Notes: generated from the sequence alone by a model not told the origin. Positions 27,326 through 39,515 are shown, counted from the stretch's first letter. The stretch is 64,000 nt of DNA from Buchnera aphidicola (Anoecia corni) (GCF_964056675.1 NZ_OZ060371.1:434001-498000), one strand, 5' to 3'. Translations and numbers: made by a program.

Positions 27326-28760
27326 CATCATTATATATGTGTATATATTTCCACGTTGTTTTTGTTGTAGAATCTTCTACTCTGACATTTAACTTTAAAA
27401 GTTTTTCTTTAATAAAATCAGCTTTTTTCCAGTTTTTTAATTTTCTAAAATAACTTCTTTTTTTTATTAAGATTTTAATAAACTGATTAGATTTTTCATT
27501 ATTAACAACTGAGTTTATGCTAAAAAAATCGCTTGTATTTTGCAGTAAAATACCTAATATATTTCCTAATTCTTTTAAAATATAGCTTAAATAATTAGAA
27601 TAAGAATAACTTTTTTTCTTTTTATACATTTGTATTTTTTTTGATAACTCAAATAAAACAGATAAAGCTTTTGGAGTATTAAAATCATCATTCATAGCAT
27701 TAAAAAATTTTTTTTTGTACAATAAACCATGGTTTTTTATTTCTTGAAATTGGTTATTTATATAACAAACAATATTATTTTGCTGTAAAGCAATGTACAA
27801 TTTAGATAAAGCAAAAAAAGAAATTTTTAAAGAAGAAATTTTATCGTAATAAATTGGTTTTTTATAATGCGTAGATAAAAAAAATAACCGAACACTTTCT
27901 GGATTATTTTTTTTTAAAATATCACGTAAATAAACACAGTTTTTACCAGATTTTGACATTTTTTTTTGTTTTAAAAAAACCATACCAGAATGCATCCAGT
28001 ATTTTGAATATATTAATGACTGATTATAACAGGTTGATTGAGCATTTTCATTTTCATGATGAGGAAATAATAGATCAATTCCTCCTCCATGTATGTCTAT
28101 TTTTTTTCCAAAATAAAAATTATTTATAGCTGAACATTCTATGTGCCATCCAGGCCTTCCTTTTCCCCATGGAGAAGTCCAATATGGTTCATTTTTTTTT
28201 GATTTTTTCCATAAAACAAAATCTTCAACATGATGCTTACTATTTTCATCTATACTATTTTTTGTTTTTTTTAATTTATTTAATACTTGATTTGATAATT
28301 TTCCATAGTTTTTATCTTTCCTAACAGAAAAAAAAATATCTCCATTCTTAGAATGGTAAGCATAATTAGTATCCAACAAAAATCGAATTATTTTGTATAT
28401 AGATTCCATATGATCAGTAACTAATGGTTCTTGAGTAGGAATTAATATATTTAATACAGAAAAATCTTTACGCATTTGTTCTATAAAATAATTTGTAAGA
28501 TTTTTTACAGATACGTTAGATTTAAATGACTTTTCAATAATTTTATCATCAATATTTGTTATATTTCGAATATAATTAACCTGATATCTATTTTTTTTTA
28601 AAAACCGTAACACAATATCAAAAAATATAAAAGTTCTTCCATGTCCTAAATGACAAAAATCATACGGAGTAATTCCGCAAACATACATATTTACTTTATT
28701 TGAAGTTATAGGTATAAATTTTTCTTTTTTATTATTTAAAGTATTAAAAATTTTTAACAT
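27315..28760 (-). CDS. cysS: Cysteinyl-tRNA synthetase
   Basis: A 481-residue class I synthetase (E. coli 461). The HIGH motif is HLGHGRTF, the signature KMSKS is intact in QKKMSKSGKN, and the zinc ligands are visible as Cys in MYVCGIT, Cys in WHIECSA and the HHENE histidine. Starts MLKIFNTL as in E. coli, with AAGAAGG directly abutting the ATG, an unusually close ribosome binding site. The C-terminal DALR and anticodon regions are lysine-rich but complete. Convergent with and overlapping folD. Confidence 0.97.
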   Translation of the reverse strand: MLKIFNTLNNKKEKFIPITSNKVNMYVCGITPYDFCHLGHGRTFIFFDIVLRFLKKNRYQVNYIRNITNIDDKIIEKSFKSNVSVKNLTNYFIEQMRKDFSVLNILIPTQEPLVTDHMESIYKIIRFLLDTNYAYHSKNGDIFFSVRKDKNYGKLSNQVLNKLKKTKNSIDENSKHHVEDFVLWKKSKKNEPYWTSPWGKGRPGWHIECSAINNFYFGKKIDIHGGGIDLLFPHHENENAQSTCYNQSLIYSKYWMHSGMVFLKQKKMSKSGKNCVYLRDILKKNNPESVRLFFLSTHYKKPIYYDKISSLKISFFALSKLYIALQQNNIVCYINNQFQEIKNHGLLYKKKFFNAMNDDFNTPKALSVLFELSKKIQMYKKKKSYSYSNYLSYILKELGNILGILLQNTSDFFSINSVVNNEKSNQFIKILIKKRSYFRKLKNWKKADFIKEKLLKLNVRVEDSTTKTTWKYIHIYNDVST

Positions 28761-28911
28761 CCTTCTTTATCTCATAATAAGAGTATATGTATTTAAAAAT
28801 AAAATGGTATAATTTTATATATATAATTTCCTATTTATATAAAAAAATCTTAAACACGAAGTTTTAAATTTTTTAGTAAAAATAATATTTTATATTTAAA
28901 TTAGGATAAAC

Positions 28912-29175
28912 ATGAAGACAAAATTAGAAGAATCTTTGAAATTTCCTTGTTTTTTTACTTATAAAGTTATTGGAATTGCTAAACCAGAATTAATCGATAA
29001 CGTTATCAAAGTTATTCAATTAAGAATACCTGGAGATTATATTCCAATAATAAAATCAAGTAGTAAAGGAAATTATTTATCTATTTCTATTACTATATAT
29101 GCTAATGATTTTACTCAAATAGAAAATTTATACAATGATATAAACAAAATAAATATAGTCAGAATGGTTTTATAA
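28912..29175 (+). CDS. ybeD: UPF0250 family protein YbeD
   Basis: An 87-residue ACT-like fold protein, same length as E. coli YbeD. Nearly the whole protein is conserved, with FTYKVIGIA, PGDYIPIIKSSSKGNY and the exact end INIVRMVL. In E. coli it lies before lipB and may regulate lipoate metabolism; here lipB is not adjacent. AGGA lies 7 nt before the ATG. A perfect terminator hairpin follows. Confidence 0.93.
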   Translation: MKTKLEESLKFPCFFTYKVIGIAKPELIDNVIKVIQLRIPGDYIPIIKSSSKGNYLSISITIYANDFTQIENLYNDINKINIVRMVL

Positions 29176-29190
29176 AATTCGTTTAAAAAA

Positions 29191-29223
29191 ATTTAAAACG
29201 GTACTTAATGTACCGTTTTAAAT
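29191..29223. terminator. Bidirectional terminator between ybeD and cspE
   Basis: A perfect 14-bp inverted repeat: ATTTAAAACGGTAC at 29191-29204 and its complement at 29210-29223, with a TTAAT loop. It has an A-rich side before and T-rich side after the GC core on both strands. It sits between the convergent genes ybeD and cspE and so can serve both. Confidence 0.85.
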
Positions 29224-29266
29224 GATTTAAAAGAATCTAATTTATAATTTTATTAATTTAAAATAA

Positions 29267-29476
29267 TTAAACACTTGTTACATTAGCAGCAGAAGGACCT
29301 TTCGCTCCTTCAGTAATTTCAAATTCTACACTTTGACCTTCTGCTAAAGTTTTGAATCCATTACTTTGTATAGCAGAAAAATGAACGAAAACATCCTTAC
29401 TTCCATCTTCAGGAGTAATAAAACCAAAACCTTTAGACTCATTAAACCATTTAACAGTACCTTTAATCTTAGACAT
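29267..29476 (-). CDS. cspE: Cold shock-like protein CspE
   Basis: A 69-residue CspA-family single-domain OB fold with RNP1 KGFGFITP and RNP2 DVFVHFSAI intact. It melts RNA secondary structure and can act as an antiterminator. The sequence is closer to E. coli CspE than CspC (MSKIKG start, EITEGAKGPSAANV). It is one of the most conserved proteins in the window and its base composition is richer in G/C than its neighbours. CspC cannot be fully excluded. Confidence 0.95.
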   Translation of the reverse strand: MSKIKGTVKWFNESKGFGFITPEDGSKDVFVHFSAIQSNGFKTLAEGQSVEFEITEGAKGPSAANVTSV

Positions 29477-29623
29477 CTATATTACCTTTACATAAAATTA
29501 CACTATTTTTTCTAAAAAATTTTACTTTATTTTAAGTTATAAAACAAATATAAAAACAATTAACTATAAAATAAAAATGTATTTAAATTATTGTAGCAAT
29601 TAAAAATATTTTAGTAAAATAAC

Positions 29624-29742
29624 TACCTGGAAATTTCCTACTCTCACACGGGGAGACCCCGTACTACCATTGGCGTTAAAGTGTTTCACTTCTGAGTTCG
29701 GTATGGTTTCAGGTGGTACCACATTACTATAATAACCAGGTA
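29624..29742 (-). rRNA. rrf: 5S ribosomal RNA
   Basis: Read leftward, a 119-nt 5S rRNA with the terminal stem TACCTGG/CCAGGTA and conserved internal blocks such as CCGAACTCAGAAGTGAAAC and GGTAGT followed by GGGGTCTCCCC. It lies 90 nt after the 23S gene in the same transcript. A 23-bp stem formed by the mature ends plus flanks (29608-29630 with 29736-29758) would present it for RNase E/III-type processing. Confidence 0.97.
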
Positions 29743-29832
29743 ATTATTTTACTAAAATTTAATTTTAGTTATTAAAAACAAGCATTCAATAAAAACAAAT
29801 AGTGATTCATATTAAAACACCTCTGGTGTTGT

Positions 29833-32759
<2,927 letters not shown>

Positions 32760-32930
32760 TTACAACCCACAGGTGTTTTATATAATAAATATTACATGTA
32801 TATTATATTGTATGCTTGCTTTCAATTGTTAAAGAACAAATTAATAAATTTTAAATCATAATAAGATTAACACAAATATAAAGAATAGTATACAAATAAT
32901 TTAATTTCTTTACTAAAAATTTATACAGTT

Positions 32931-33003
32931 TGTCCCCTAGGGGAATTGAACCCCTGTTGCCGCCGTGAAAGGGCGATGTCCTAGACCGCTAGACGAAGGG
33001 GAC
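32931..33003 (-). tRNA. tRNA-Glu (UUC)
   Basis: A 73-nt leftward tRNA with acceptor GTCCCCT/AGGGGAC, anticodon loop CTTTCAC (UUC) and T arm GTTCAATTC. The discriminator is A, where E. coli has G. CCA is not encoded. It is first in the tRNA-Glu/23S/5S transcript. UUC is a substrate of the Tus/MnmA thiolation pathway whose genes tusBCD and tusE are in this window. Confidence 0.96.
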
Positions 33004-33352
33004 TAAAAAAATATTTTAATATATAAACTATTATTTATACATATAAAGTATAAAAACAATAATAACTATTATTTTTTGAAATAAAATTTACTTTATATAC
33101 GAAATGTATCCAATTAAACACCAAAGTAAAAAATTAATCTAAATTAGAATTTAAAATTAAAATATACAATAAGATTAACACGTTGTTGAAACAAAGTAAA
33201 ATAGTATTATTTATATATAATTTTATATTTTTAATAAATAAAACATTAATTTAACTTCGAAAATAATATACAAAAATTCTTTTCTATAACATTTTAATTA
33301 TGTTATATATATTTAAAACAAATAAAAAACTGCATATGCTCTTTTTCCGTTT
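33004..33352. other. Spacer with rRNA promoter region
   Basis: About 350 nt between aroE and the tRNA-Glu/23S/5S unit. It should contain the rRNA promoter for leftward transcription and the end of aroE. No gene, tRNA or remnant of 16S rRNA is visible. Confidence 0.6.
33034..33062 (-). promoter_or_regulatory. Candidate sigma-70 promoter for tRNA-Glu/23S/5S
   Basis: Reading leftward, TTATTG (33062-33057), a 17-nt spacer and TATAAA (33039-33034) lie about 30 nt before the tRNA-Glu 5' end. The spacing is ideal and the position suits a short leader. In such AT-rich DNA similar pairs arise by chance, so this is only a candidate; a TTGGTG/GTATAT pair further upstream is an alternative. Confidence 0.35.
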
Positions 33353-34207
33353 TTAAAATACAGAGTCCATACTACTACTTATATTTGGAAATTTATTATA
33401 CCATAAAAAAAAAGCAAATGCAGCTTGACTAACTAACATCCCTTTTCCATCAGAACAATGGATAGCTCCATTTTTTTTGCAAAATTTTGTAAAAACAGTA
33501 TTTTTTCTACTATAAAACAAATCATAACAATATGTATTACTACTAATTAAATATTTTGGAAAATCTGGAATTTGATTTTTCATACTGCAAGAAGTAGCAT
33601 TAATAATCAAATTAAATTTTTTTTCATGAATCTTTTTGTTAAAAAAATTTAAATAAAATACATCTCCTAAATGCTTGAATCGCTTTTCTAACACTTTAGC
33701 TTTTTCTATCGTTCTATTCCATATAAATACAGTACTGCCTATTTCTAATAATACACTAATTATTCCTAATGCAGCTCCACCTGCTCCAAGTATAAGAATG
33801 TTACTTTTTTTATCTATAAATTTCTTTGTTTTTAAATCGTGAATCAATCCTACTCCATCAGTATTATCACCTAATAAAGTCCCATTGCTTAATTTTTTTA
33901 TGACATTAACACTATTACTAACTTTAGCTCTATCTGTTAAAGAATTACAAATATGCACAACTGTTTCTTTAAACGGTACAGTAATATTTGCCCCCTTACT
34001 ATTTTTTAAACTAAAAAATAATTCCATTTCTTTAATTAAATTATTTTCACATACATTTATCAATTTGTACTTTAATGGAATACCTTGTTCTTTAGAAAAA
34101 TTTTTATATATATTAGGAGACATAGAATGATTAACTGGATTCCCGAACAAAGCAAAATTATCTATACTATCGTTTTTAGATTTTTTCTTATTTACTATAC
34201 TATTCAT
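33353..34207 (-). CDS. aroE: Shikimate dehydrogenase AroE
   Basis: A 284-residue NADP enzyme (E. coli 272) reducing 3-dehydroshikimate to shikimate. The opening FALFGNPVNHSMSP, catalytic Lys in NITVPFKETV, Asp in GDNTDGVGL and the nucleotide loop GAGGAALG are all present. I start at the ATG at 34207, which overlaps the tsaC stop (ATGAATAG); a longer frame to 34267 lies inside tsaC. About 15 residues precede the family start. The end DLFYSRKNTVF and GMLVSQAAFAF blocks are intact. Works with AroB and AroK encoded at 62480-64000. Confidence 0.95.
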   Translation of the reverse strand: MNSIVNKKKSKNDSIDNFALFGNPVNHSMSPNIYKNFSKEQGIPLKYKLINVCENNLIKEMELFFSLKNSKGANITVPFKETVVHICNSLTDRAKVSNSVNVIKKLSNGTLLGDNTDGVGLIHDLKTKKFIDKKSNILILGAGGAALGIISVLLEIGSTVFIWNRTIEKAKVLEKRFKHLGDVFYLNFFNKKIHEKKFNLIINATSCSMKNQIPDFPKYLISSNTYCYDLFYSRKNTVFTKFCKKNGAIHCSDGKGMLVSQAAFAFFLWYNKFPNISSSMDSVF

Positions 34208-34754
34208 ATCTAACATACTCTTGTGTAATTGCATTAATAATATTAGATGGATTTTTGTTTGATCCAAGACTTCCTTTAACTATATTTATAGTATTTCCAA
34301 ATTGTTCTTTTAATTCCAATAAAGTTTTACATGGGGTTTTTCCTGAAATGTTAGCACTAGTAGAAATTATAGGTTTTCCGAATCTAGTACATATTTTTTT
34401 TATTACACTATGATTACTTATTCTAATAGCTATTAAATTTGAATCTCCAGTAATCCAATATGGAACAGAATTCTTTGAAGGTAACAATACAGTATTCATG
34501 TTTTTCCAATAACTAAAAAGTTGTTTTTTACATATTTTTAATCTAGAATACTCTATGTAATGTTCTACTTGATTATAGTTATGAGCTACTAATATAAATC
34601 CTTTGTTTATATTCCTATTTTTAATAAAAAGTATTTTGTAAACTGCACTTTTATTTTCCGGATCACATCCAAGTCCAAAAACTGATTCTGTCGGATAAAA
34701 AATAATATTTTTTTTCTTTAATAATTGAATACTTTTTCTTATAGAAATAAGCAT
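34200..34754 (-). CDS. tsaC: Threonylcarbamoyl-AMP synthase TsaC (YrdC)
   Basis: A 184-residue Sua5/YrdC-fold enzyme (E. coli 190) that makes threonylcarbamoyl-AMP from Thr, bicarbonate and ATP for t6A37 in tRNAs reading ANN codons. Conserved FYPTESVFGLGCDP, NKGFILVA, IAIRISNH and PIISTSANISGK (split) are seen. The PGP stretch of the E. coli SRWPGPVTFVF segment is replaced by SYWKNMNTVLL, an unusual loss. The gene overlaps aroE by 8 nt, so the two are coupled. Confidence 0.94.
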   Translation of the reverse strand: MLISIRKSIQLLKKKNIIFYPTESVFGLGCDPENKSAVYKILFIKNRNINKGFILVAHNYNQVEHYIEYSRLKICKKQLFSYWKNMNTVLLPSKNSVPYWITGDSNLIAIRISNHSVIKKICTRFGKPIISTSANISGKTPCKTLLELKEQFGNTINIVKGSLGSNKNPSNIINAITQEYVRYE

Positions 34755-35725
34755 TATTTTTACTCTTGTATATTATTATATTTTCTTTAACTAAATTTCA
34801 TAAAAAATGTTGTAATACTTTACCTAAATCAAAAGATAATCAAACCGAACGGTATCTACATGTAATTAAAAGTTAAAAAATTAAAAAAGTTCTAGTTCTA
34901 ATAATTAAAACATGATTAGTATTTAAAAAAAATATTTATTTTTATTTCTAGATTAAAAAAAATAAATATCTAATAGTATATTTTCAAAACATTATAAGTT
35001 TAAAAATACAACTAGTATAAATATTTAATCTTTAATATTATTTATTATTATTTAATTAAATAATATTAATACTTTTAATTCTTTAAAGTTATACAAATAA
35101 ATATATTATGTATTTATATATATACTAAATGCTTTACAACTTATTAAACTAATACACCTATATTATGATCTTAGTTATTTTGTATATATATCTATAAATT
35201 TATATATCTATATGTCTATATATTTATGTATCTATACTTATAGATATAATAAACTAATACTATTATAGGCTTTTTATTTACTAATTTTATTAAAAGTAAT
35301 TTTAATCATTTAATTAATTAATTCATTTTTAATTAAAATTAACTCAATAAATCATTGAATTATTTATTTTTTTTACTTTTAAATAATTTGTTTTTTATAA
35401 GTATTTTACCTATAAAGTAAAATTTACTATAAAAACTTAATTTGTTATTGATCAAAAAAAATACTTTGTTTTTTATATACGAATAAACTATTTTATATAC
35501 ACAATTATATAAAATAAATAATTTTTAATTACTAATAAAATATTACAAATATATATCTTTACTTATCATTTTATTAAATCTGTTTTAAATTAATTTAAAA
35601 TAAAAATAATTATTTTTTTTAATTTTTCTATTTTGAAATAAAATTCAAACATTTCTACTTTCACCTTTTTATTTTTTTAAAAAGATTTATAATAAAATAT
35701 TAACCGATTACTTTATCATAAAATT
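34755..35725. other. Eroded spacer between tsaC and def
   Basis: About 970 nt between divergent genes, with no supportable coding region. In E. coli smg and dprA lie here and a smg gene is known in some Buchnera; I see no trace of it. 35160-35255 is a degenerate tandem of TATATATCTATA-like units. A slightly G/C-richer patch sits at 34820-34865 (around CAAACCGAACGGTATC) without recognisable meaning. Promoters for def-fmt and for tsaC-aroE must lie here. Confidence 0.6.
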
Positions 35726-36178
35726 ATGAGTATATTAAATATATTGCAACATCCAGACATTCGTTTAAGAAACGTAGCTAAACCTGTGAAAACAGTGAAT
35801 AAAAAAGTTAAAGTAATAATAGATAATATGTTTGAAACTATGTATGAAAATGACGGAATAGGACTAGCAGCTACACAAATTGATATACATTTACAAATAG
35901 CTATTGCTATAAATTCTGAAAAAAAAAACAATCCTATAATACTTATTAATCCAACCATATTAAATTATTCTGGAAATATTGAGGTAGAAGAAGGTTGCTT
36001 ATCTATTAAAAATAAACGAGCAATAATATCCCGATATTCTTACGTAGAAATTCGTGCAACAAATTGGTCTAATAAATTATGTTTCATAAAAGCACACTCT
36101 CTTTTAGCTGTATGTATACAACATGAAATAGATCATTTATCAGGAAAATTATTTATCGACTATTTAAAAAAAAAATAA
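35726..36178 (+). CDS. def: Peptide deformylase
   Basis: A 150-residue metalloenzyme (E. coli 169) removing the formyl group from nascent proteins. Motif I GIGLAATQ (about 46-53), motif II EEGCLS with the metal Cys, and motif III QHEIDHLSGKLF with two His ligands and the catalytic Glu are intact. The shorter length is in the C-terminal tail. It pairs with fmt 28 nt downstream, as in E. coli. The upstream ribosome binding site is weak. Confidence 0.97.
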   Translation: MSILNILQHPDIRLRNVAKPVKTVNKKVKVIIDNMFETMYENDGIGLAATQIDIHLQIAIAINSEKKNNPIILINPTILNYSGNIEVEEGCLSIKNKRAIISRYSYVEIRATNWSNKLCFIKAHSLLAVCIQHEIDHLSGKLFIDYLKKK

Positions 36179-36206
36179 TAACTATAAAAAATTTATATAA
36201 ACTACA

Positions 36207-37187
36207 ATGACAACACAAACTTTAAACAAAAACAACCTTAAAAAATTAAAAATTATCTTTTCTGGAACTCCTATATTTGCTGCTAAACATTTACAATCAT
36301 TAGCTAATTACAAATATAATATTGTAGCAGTAATTACTAAAAAAAATAATAAGAGTAAAAGAGGAAGTAAAACAATTGAAAGCCCTGTCAAAAAAATAGC
36401 AAAAATCTATTCTATTCCAACATTTGAAATTAATTGCTTATCAAAAGATAGAAAAATAGTAGAAAATCTTAAAAAATTAAATGCAGATGTTATGATTGTT
36501 GTAGCCTACGGTTCAATTGTTCCACATTCTATATTAAATTTATTTCCTTTTGGATGTATTAATTTACATCCTTCTCTTTTACCACGTTGGAGGGGGGCAT
36601 CTCCTATATCTTCTTCAATTTTATTCGGAGATAAAATAACTGGGATAACTATTATACGAATGAATGAATCCATAGATTCTGGAAAAATAATGTTTTCTTC
36701 TAAATGTTTTATAAAAAAAAAAGAAACAAGTTATAGTTTAGAAAAAAAATTATTTAAACTAGGAATTTATTGTATAATTCGTGTTTTAAAAAAAATAGAA
36801 CACAAAGAACCAATAAAATTAATATCTCAAAATGAAAGCTTAACTACATACGCTAAAAAATTTAAAAAAGAAAATGCAAGAATAGATTGGAACAAAACAG
36901 CCTGTTATATAGAACGCTTAATTAGAGCATTCTTTCCATGGCCAATTGGATATTTTATATTTCATAATATAAAAATAAAAGTGATTCAATCGTCTGTTAT
37001 AAACAATAAAAAAACTCATAAAATAGGAGAAATTATTAAAATTAGTAAAAAGGGGATCCAAGTAAATACAAAAAATGGTATTATTTTATTAAAAAAAATA
37101 CAATTTCCAGGAAAAAAAATTATTTCTATACAAGATTTCATTAATTCAAATAAAAAATTGTTAAAAACAGGTATTATTTTAAATTAA
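36207..37187 (+). CDS. fmt: Methionyl-tRNA formyltransferase
   Basis: A 326-residue enzyme (E. coli 315) formylating initiator Met-tRNA, the tRNA encoded at 50-126, using 10-formyl-THF from FolD. The catalytic Asn and His lie in INLHPSLLPRWRGASPI, Asp in NESIDSGKIM, and the tRNA-binding loop region follows near residue 40 (KKNNKSKRGSKTIESPVK). The C-terminal OB-like domain is complete (QFPGKKIISIQDF). Start MTTQTLNK has about ten extra residues before the family start LKIIFSGTP, so an internal start is possible, but no alternative ATG is available. Confidence 0.95.
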   Translation: MTTQTLNKNNLKKLKIIFSGTPIFAAKHLQSLANYKYNIVAVITKKNNKSKRGSKTIESPVKKIAKIYSIPTFEINCLSKDRKIVENLKKLNADVMIVVAYGSIVPHSILNLFPFGCINLHPSLLPRWRGASPISSSILFGDKITGITIIRMNESIDSGKIMFSSKCFIKKKETSYSLEKKLFKLGIYCIIRVLKKIEHKEPIKLISQNESLTTYAKKFKKENARIDWNKTACYIERLIRAFFPWPIGYFIFHNIKIKVIQSSVINNKKTHKIGEIIKISKKGIQVNTKNGIILLKKIQFPGKKIISIQDFINSNKKLLKTGIILN

Positions 37188-37277
37188 TAATTTAAATATT
37201 TAAAATTAAAAAAATTCTATATATCCCTTTGTTGTATTTTTACAAAAATATGACATCCTAAATTAATCATTTTTTGT

Positions 37278-37325
37278 TTAAGAACATAACAAAATTTGAA
37301 ACGCTATGTTCTTAATAATTACATC
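37278..37325. terminator. Hairpin between convergent fmt and rplQ
   Basis: TTAAGAACATA at 37278-37288 and its exact complement at 37315-37325 form an 11-bp stem with a 26-nt loop. It lies midway between the ends of the convergent genes fmt and rplQ, so it may end both transcripts. The loop is large and the U-tract is poor, so this is a moderate call. Confidence 0.5.
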
Positions 37326-37384
37326 CAAAAAATACGTGTATAGTTAAAAACTATTAGTAACGTTTAGAATAAACTTAATTATAC

Positions 37385-37798
37385 TTAATGTAATTTGTTT
37401 TCTAACGTTTTAGTTGTATTTAATTTTACCATGCTTTTAGCATTTTTATTCACTAATTCAATATATGCTATTGGAGCACAATCTCCAGGTCGTACTCCAC
37501 ATCTCAATATTCTAGTATATCCTCCAGCACGATTTAAAAATCTTGGACCAATATCTTTAATCAATTTAAAAACAATTTTTTTATCTCTAATTTTAGAGAA
37601 TAATATTCTTCTGTTAGACAAACTGTCTTTTTTAGAAAGAGTAATTAATGGCTCTACTATTCTGCGTAATTCTTTTGCTTTAGATAAAGTTGTTTTTATA
37701 ATTTCATACGTAAATAAAGAATGAGCCATATTTTTAAGCATGGAGTTCAAATGACTTCTTTTTCTATTTAGTTTACGTCCAATTTTTCTATGTCTCAT
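37385..37798 (-). CDS. rplQ: 50S ribosomal protein L17
   Basis: A 137-residue protein (E. coli 127), last gene of the alpha operon. Conserved MRHRKIGRKLNRKRSHLNSM start, ITTLSKAKELRRIVEPLITLSK-type core (split here) and GGYTRILRCGVRPGDCAPIAYIEL end. Sits at the polypeptide exit tunnel area of the large subunit. The extra length is a C-terminal Lys/Thr/Asn tail. 56 nt after rpoA. Confidence 0.97.
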   Translation of the reverse strand: MRHRKIGRKLNRKRSHLNSMLKNMAHSLFTYEIIKTTLSKAKELRRIVEPLITLSKKDSLSNRRILFSKIRDKKIVFKLIKDIGPRFLNRAGGYTRILRCGVRPGDCAPIAYIELVNKNAKSMVKLNTTKTLENKLH

Positions 37799-37854
37799 AT
37801 CTATATTCCTTTAAAAACTACATAGATTTTAAATATTCTATAATTTTAAATTTA

Positions 37855-38841
37855 TTAAACATTTAATAACTTCTTTGGAGGCCAGTTTTTTAAACGCATA
37901 CCCAAGGAAAGATTTCTTAAAGCTAATATATCTTTTATCTCTGTTAAAGATTTTTTTCCTAAATTAGGGGTTTTCAATAATTCTACTTCAGTTTTTTGTA
38001 CTAAATCTCCAATATAGTAAATCATTTCTGCTTTTAAACAATTAGCTGAACGAACTGTTAATTCTAAATCGTCAACAGGTCGTAATAAAATTGGTTCAAA
38101 TTCCGGTTTTTCTTCTTTAATTTCTACTTCTGGAACACTGCTTAAATCTACAAAAGCTTCTAATTGGTCTGACAAAATAGTAGCTGATTTTCTAATTGCT
38201 TCTTCAGGATTAATAGTACCATTCGTCTCTATCTCTAATACTAATTTATCTAAATCAGTTCTTTGTTCAACTCTAGCAGCTTCTACATTGTAAGAAACTC
38301 GATTAACAGGACTGTAACAAGCATCTAATAATAATCTTCCTATTATTCTTTCGCTACTATTCCTAACTCTAGCAGAAACAGGAACATATCCTCTTCCTTT
38401 TTCTATTTTTATTCTCATTTTTATAGAAGAATTTAAATCTGTTAAATGACATATATGATGTTTTGGATTAATTATTTCTATACTTGAATCATGAATAATA
38501 TTAGATGCTGTAACTACTCCAACTCCAGATTTTTCTAGAAATAAAATAGCTTTATCCTTTCCATGAATTTTTACAGCTAATTTTTTTAAATTTAATAATA
38601 TTTCTAATATATCTTCTTTAATTCCTTCTTTAGTACTATATTCATGTAAAACATTATCAATTTCTACTTCTGTAACAGCACTTCCAGGCATAAACGACAA
38701 TAAAATTCTACGAAGTGCATTTCCTAATGTATGACCAAATCCTCGTTCTAATGGTTCTAAAGTAACTTTTGCACGGGTTATATTTATTTGTTCTACATTT
38801 ACTAATCTAGGTTTTAGAAAATTTTTATTTAAAAGTGACAT
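37855..38841 (-). CDS. rpoA: RNA polymerase subunit alpha
   Basis: A 328-residue subunit (E. coli 329) that dimerises to nucleate polymerase assembly. The N-terminal domain carries LEPLERGFGHTLGNALRRILLS and the CYSPVNRVSYNVEAARVEQRTD core; the C-terminal domain carries the promoter-contact Arg and helices (TVRSANCLKAE, TPNLGKKSLTEIKD). I start at MSLLNKNF (38841) with AGAGG ahead; an in-frame extension to 38886 overlaps rpsD and has no family match. Situated between rpsD and rplQ as in E. coli. Confidence 0.97.
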   Translation of the reverse strand: MSLLNKNFLKPRLVNVEQINITRAKVTLEPLERGFGHTLGNALRRILLSFMPGSAVTEVEIDNVLHEYSTKEGIKEDILEILLNLKKLAVKIHGKDKAILFLEKSGVGVVTASNIIHDSSIEIINPKHHICHLTDLNSSIKMRIKIEKGRGYVPVSARVRNSSERIIGRLLLDACYSPVNRVSYNVEAARVEQRTDLDKLVLEIETNGTINPEEAIRKSATILSDQLEAFVDLSSVPEVEIKEEKPEFEPILLRPVDDLELTVRSANCLKAEMIYYIGDLVQKTEVELLKTPNLGKKSLTEIKDILALRNLSLGMRLKNWPPKKLLNV

Positions 38842-38866
38842 ATATTCCTCTCTTAATGATATTGCT

Positions 38867-39487
38867 TTATTTTGAATATAGTTCAACTATTAAATGTTCA
38901 TTAATTTCTGAAGAAAAATCAACTCGTTCAGGCACTCTAATTAATTTAGCTTGCATAGTAGATTTGTTTAAATTTAACCAAGTAGAAGGTTCTCTTTGAT
39001 CTGCTAGCTGTATAGAATTTTTTATACGAATATAATTCTTAGCATGATTATTTATGCCAATAACATCGTTTTTTAAAATTTGATATGAAGGAATACTTAC
39101 TATTTTGTTATTAACAGTAATTATTTTATGATTTATCAACTGTCTAGATTCAGCTCTAGTTGAACCAAATCCAATACGGTAAACAATGTTATCTAATCTA
39201 GATTCTAATAGCAACAATAAATTTTCACCTGTATTTCCTTTTAATCTTGCTGCTTTTTTATAATAATTTCTAAATTGTCTCTCTAGTATTCCATATAGTC
39301 TTCTAACTTTTTGTTTTTCTCTCAATTGTATACCATAATCTGACAATCTTGTTTTTTTTATACCATGAACTCCAGGCGGTCTATCTATTTTACATTTCGA
39401 TTCTATAGACCGAACTCCTGATTTAAAAAACAAATCCGTTCCTTCTCTTCGACTTAGTTTTAACTTCGGACCAAGATACTTTGCCAT
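38867..39487 (-). CDS. rpsD: 30S ribosomal protein S4
   Basis: A 206-residue primary 16S-binding protein (E. coli 206). Visible: MAKYLGPKLKLSRREGTDLF, the PPGVHG loop, the S4 RNA-binding domain ESRLDNIVYRIGFGSTRAESRQLINH (split near residue 100) and the C-terminal ending VELYSK. In E. coli S4 is the translational repressor of the alpha operon through a pseudoknot before rpsM; I could not confirm that structure here. Confidence 0.98.
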   Translation of the reverse strand: MAKYLGPKLKLSRREGTDLFFKSGVRSIESKCKIDRPPGVHGIKKTRLSDYGIQLREKQKVRRLYGILERQFRNYYKKAARLKGNTGENLLLLLESRLDNIVYRIGFGSTRAESRQLINHKIITVNNKIVSIPSYQILKNDVIGINNHAKNYIRIKNSIQLADQREPSTWLNLNKSTMQAKLIRVPERVDFSSEINEHLIVELYSK

Positions 39488-39515
39488 TTATTATTTTTCC
39501 TTAACGTTAACCACT

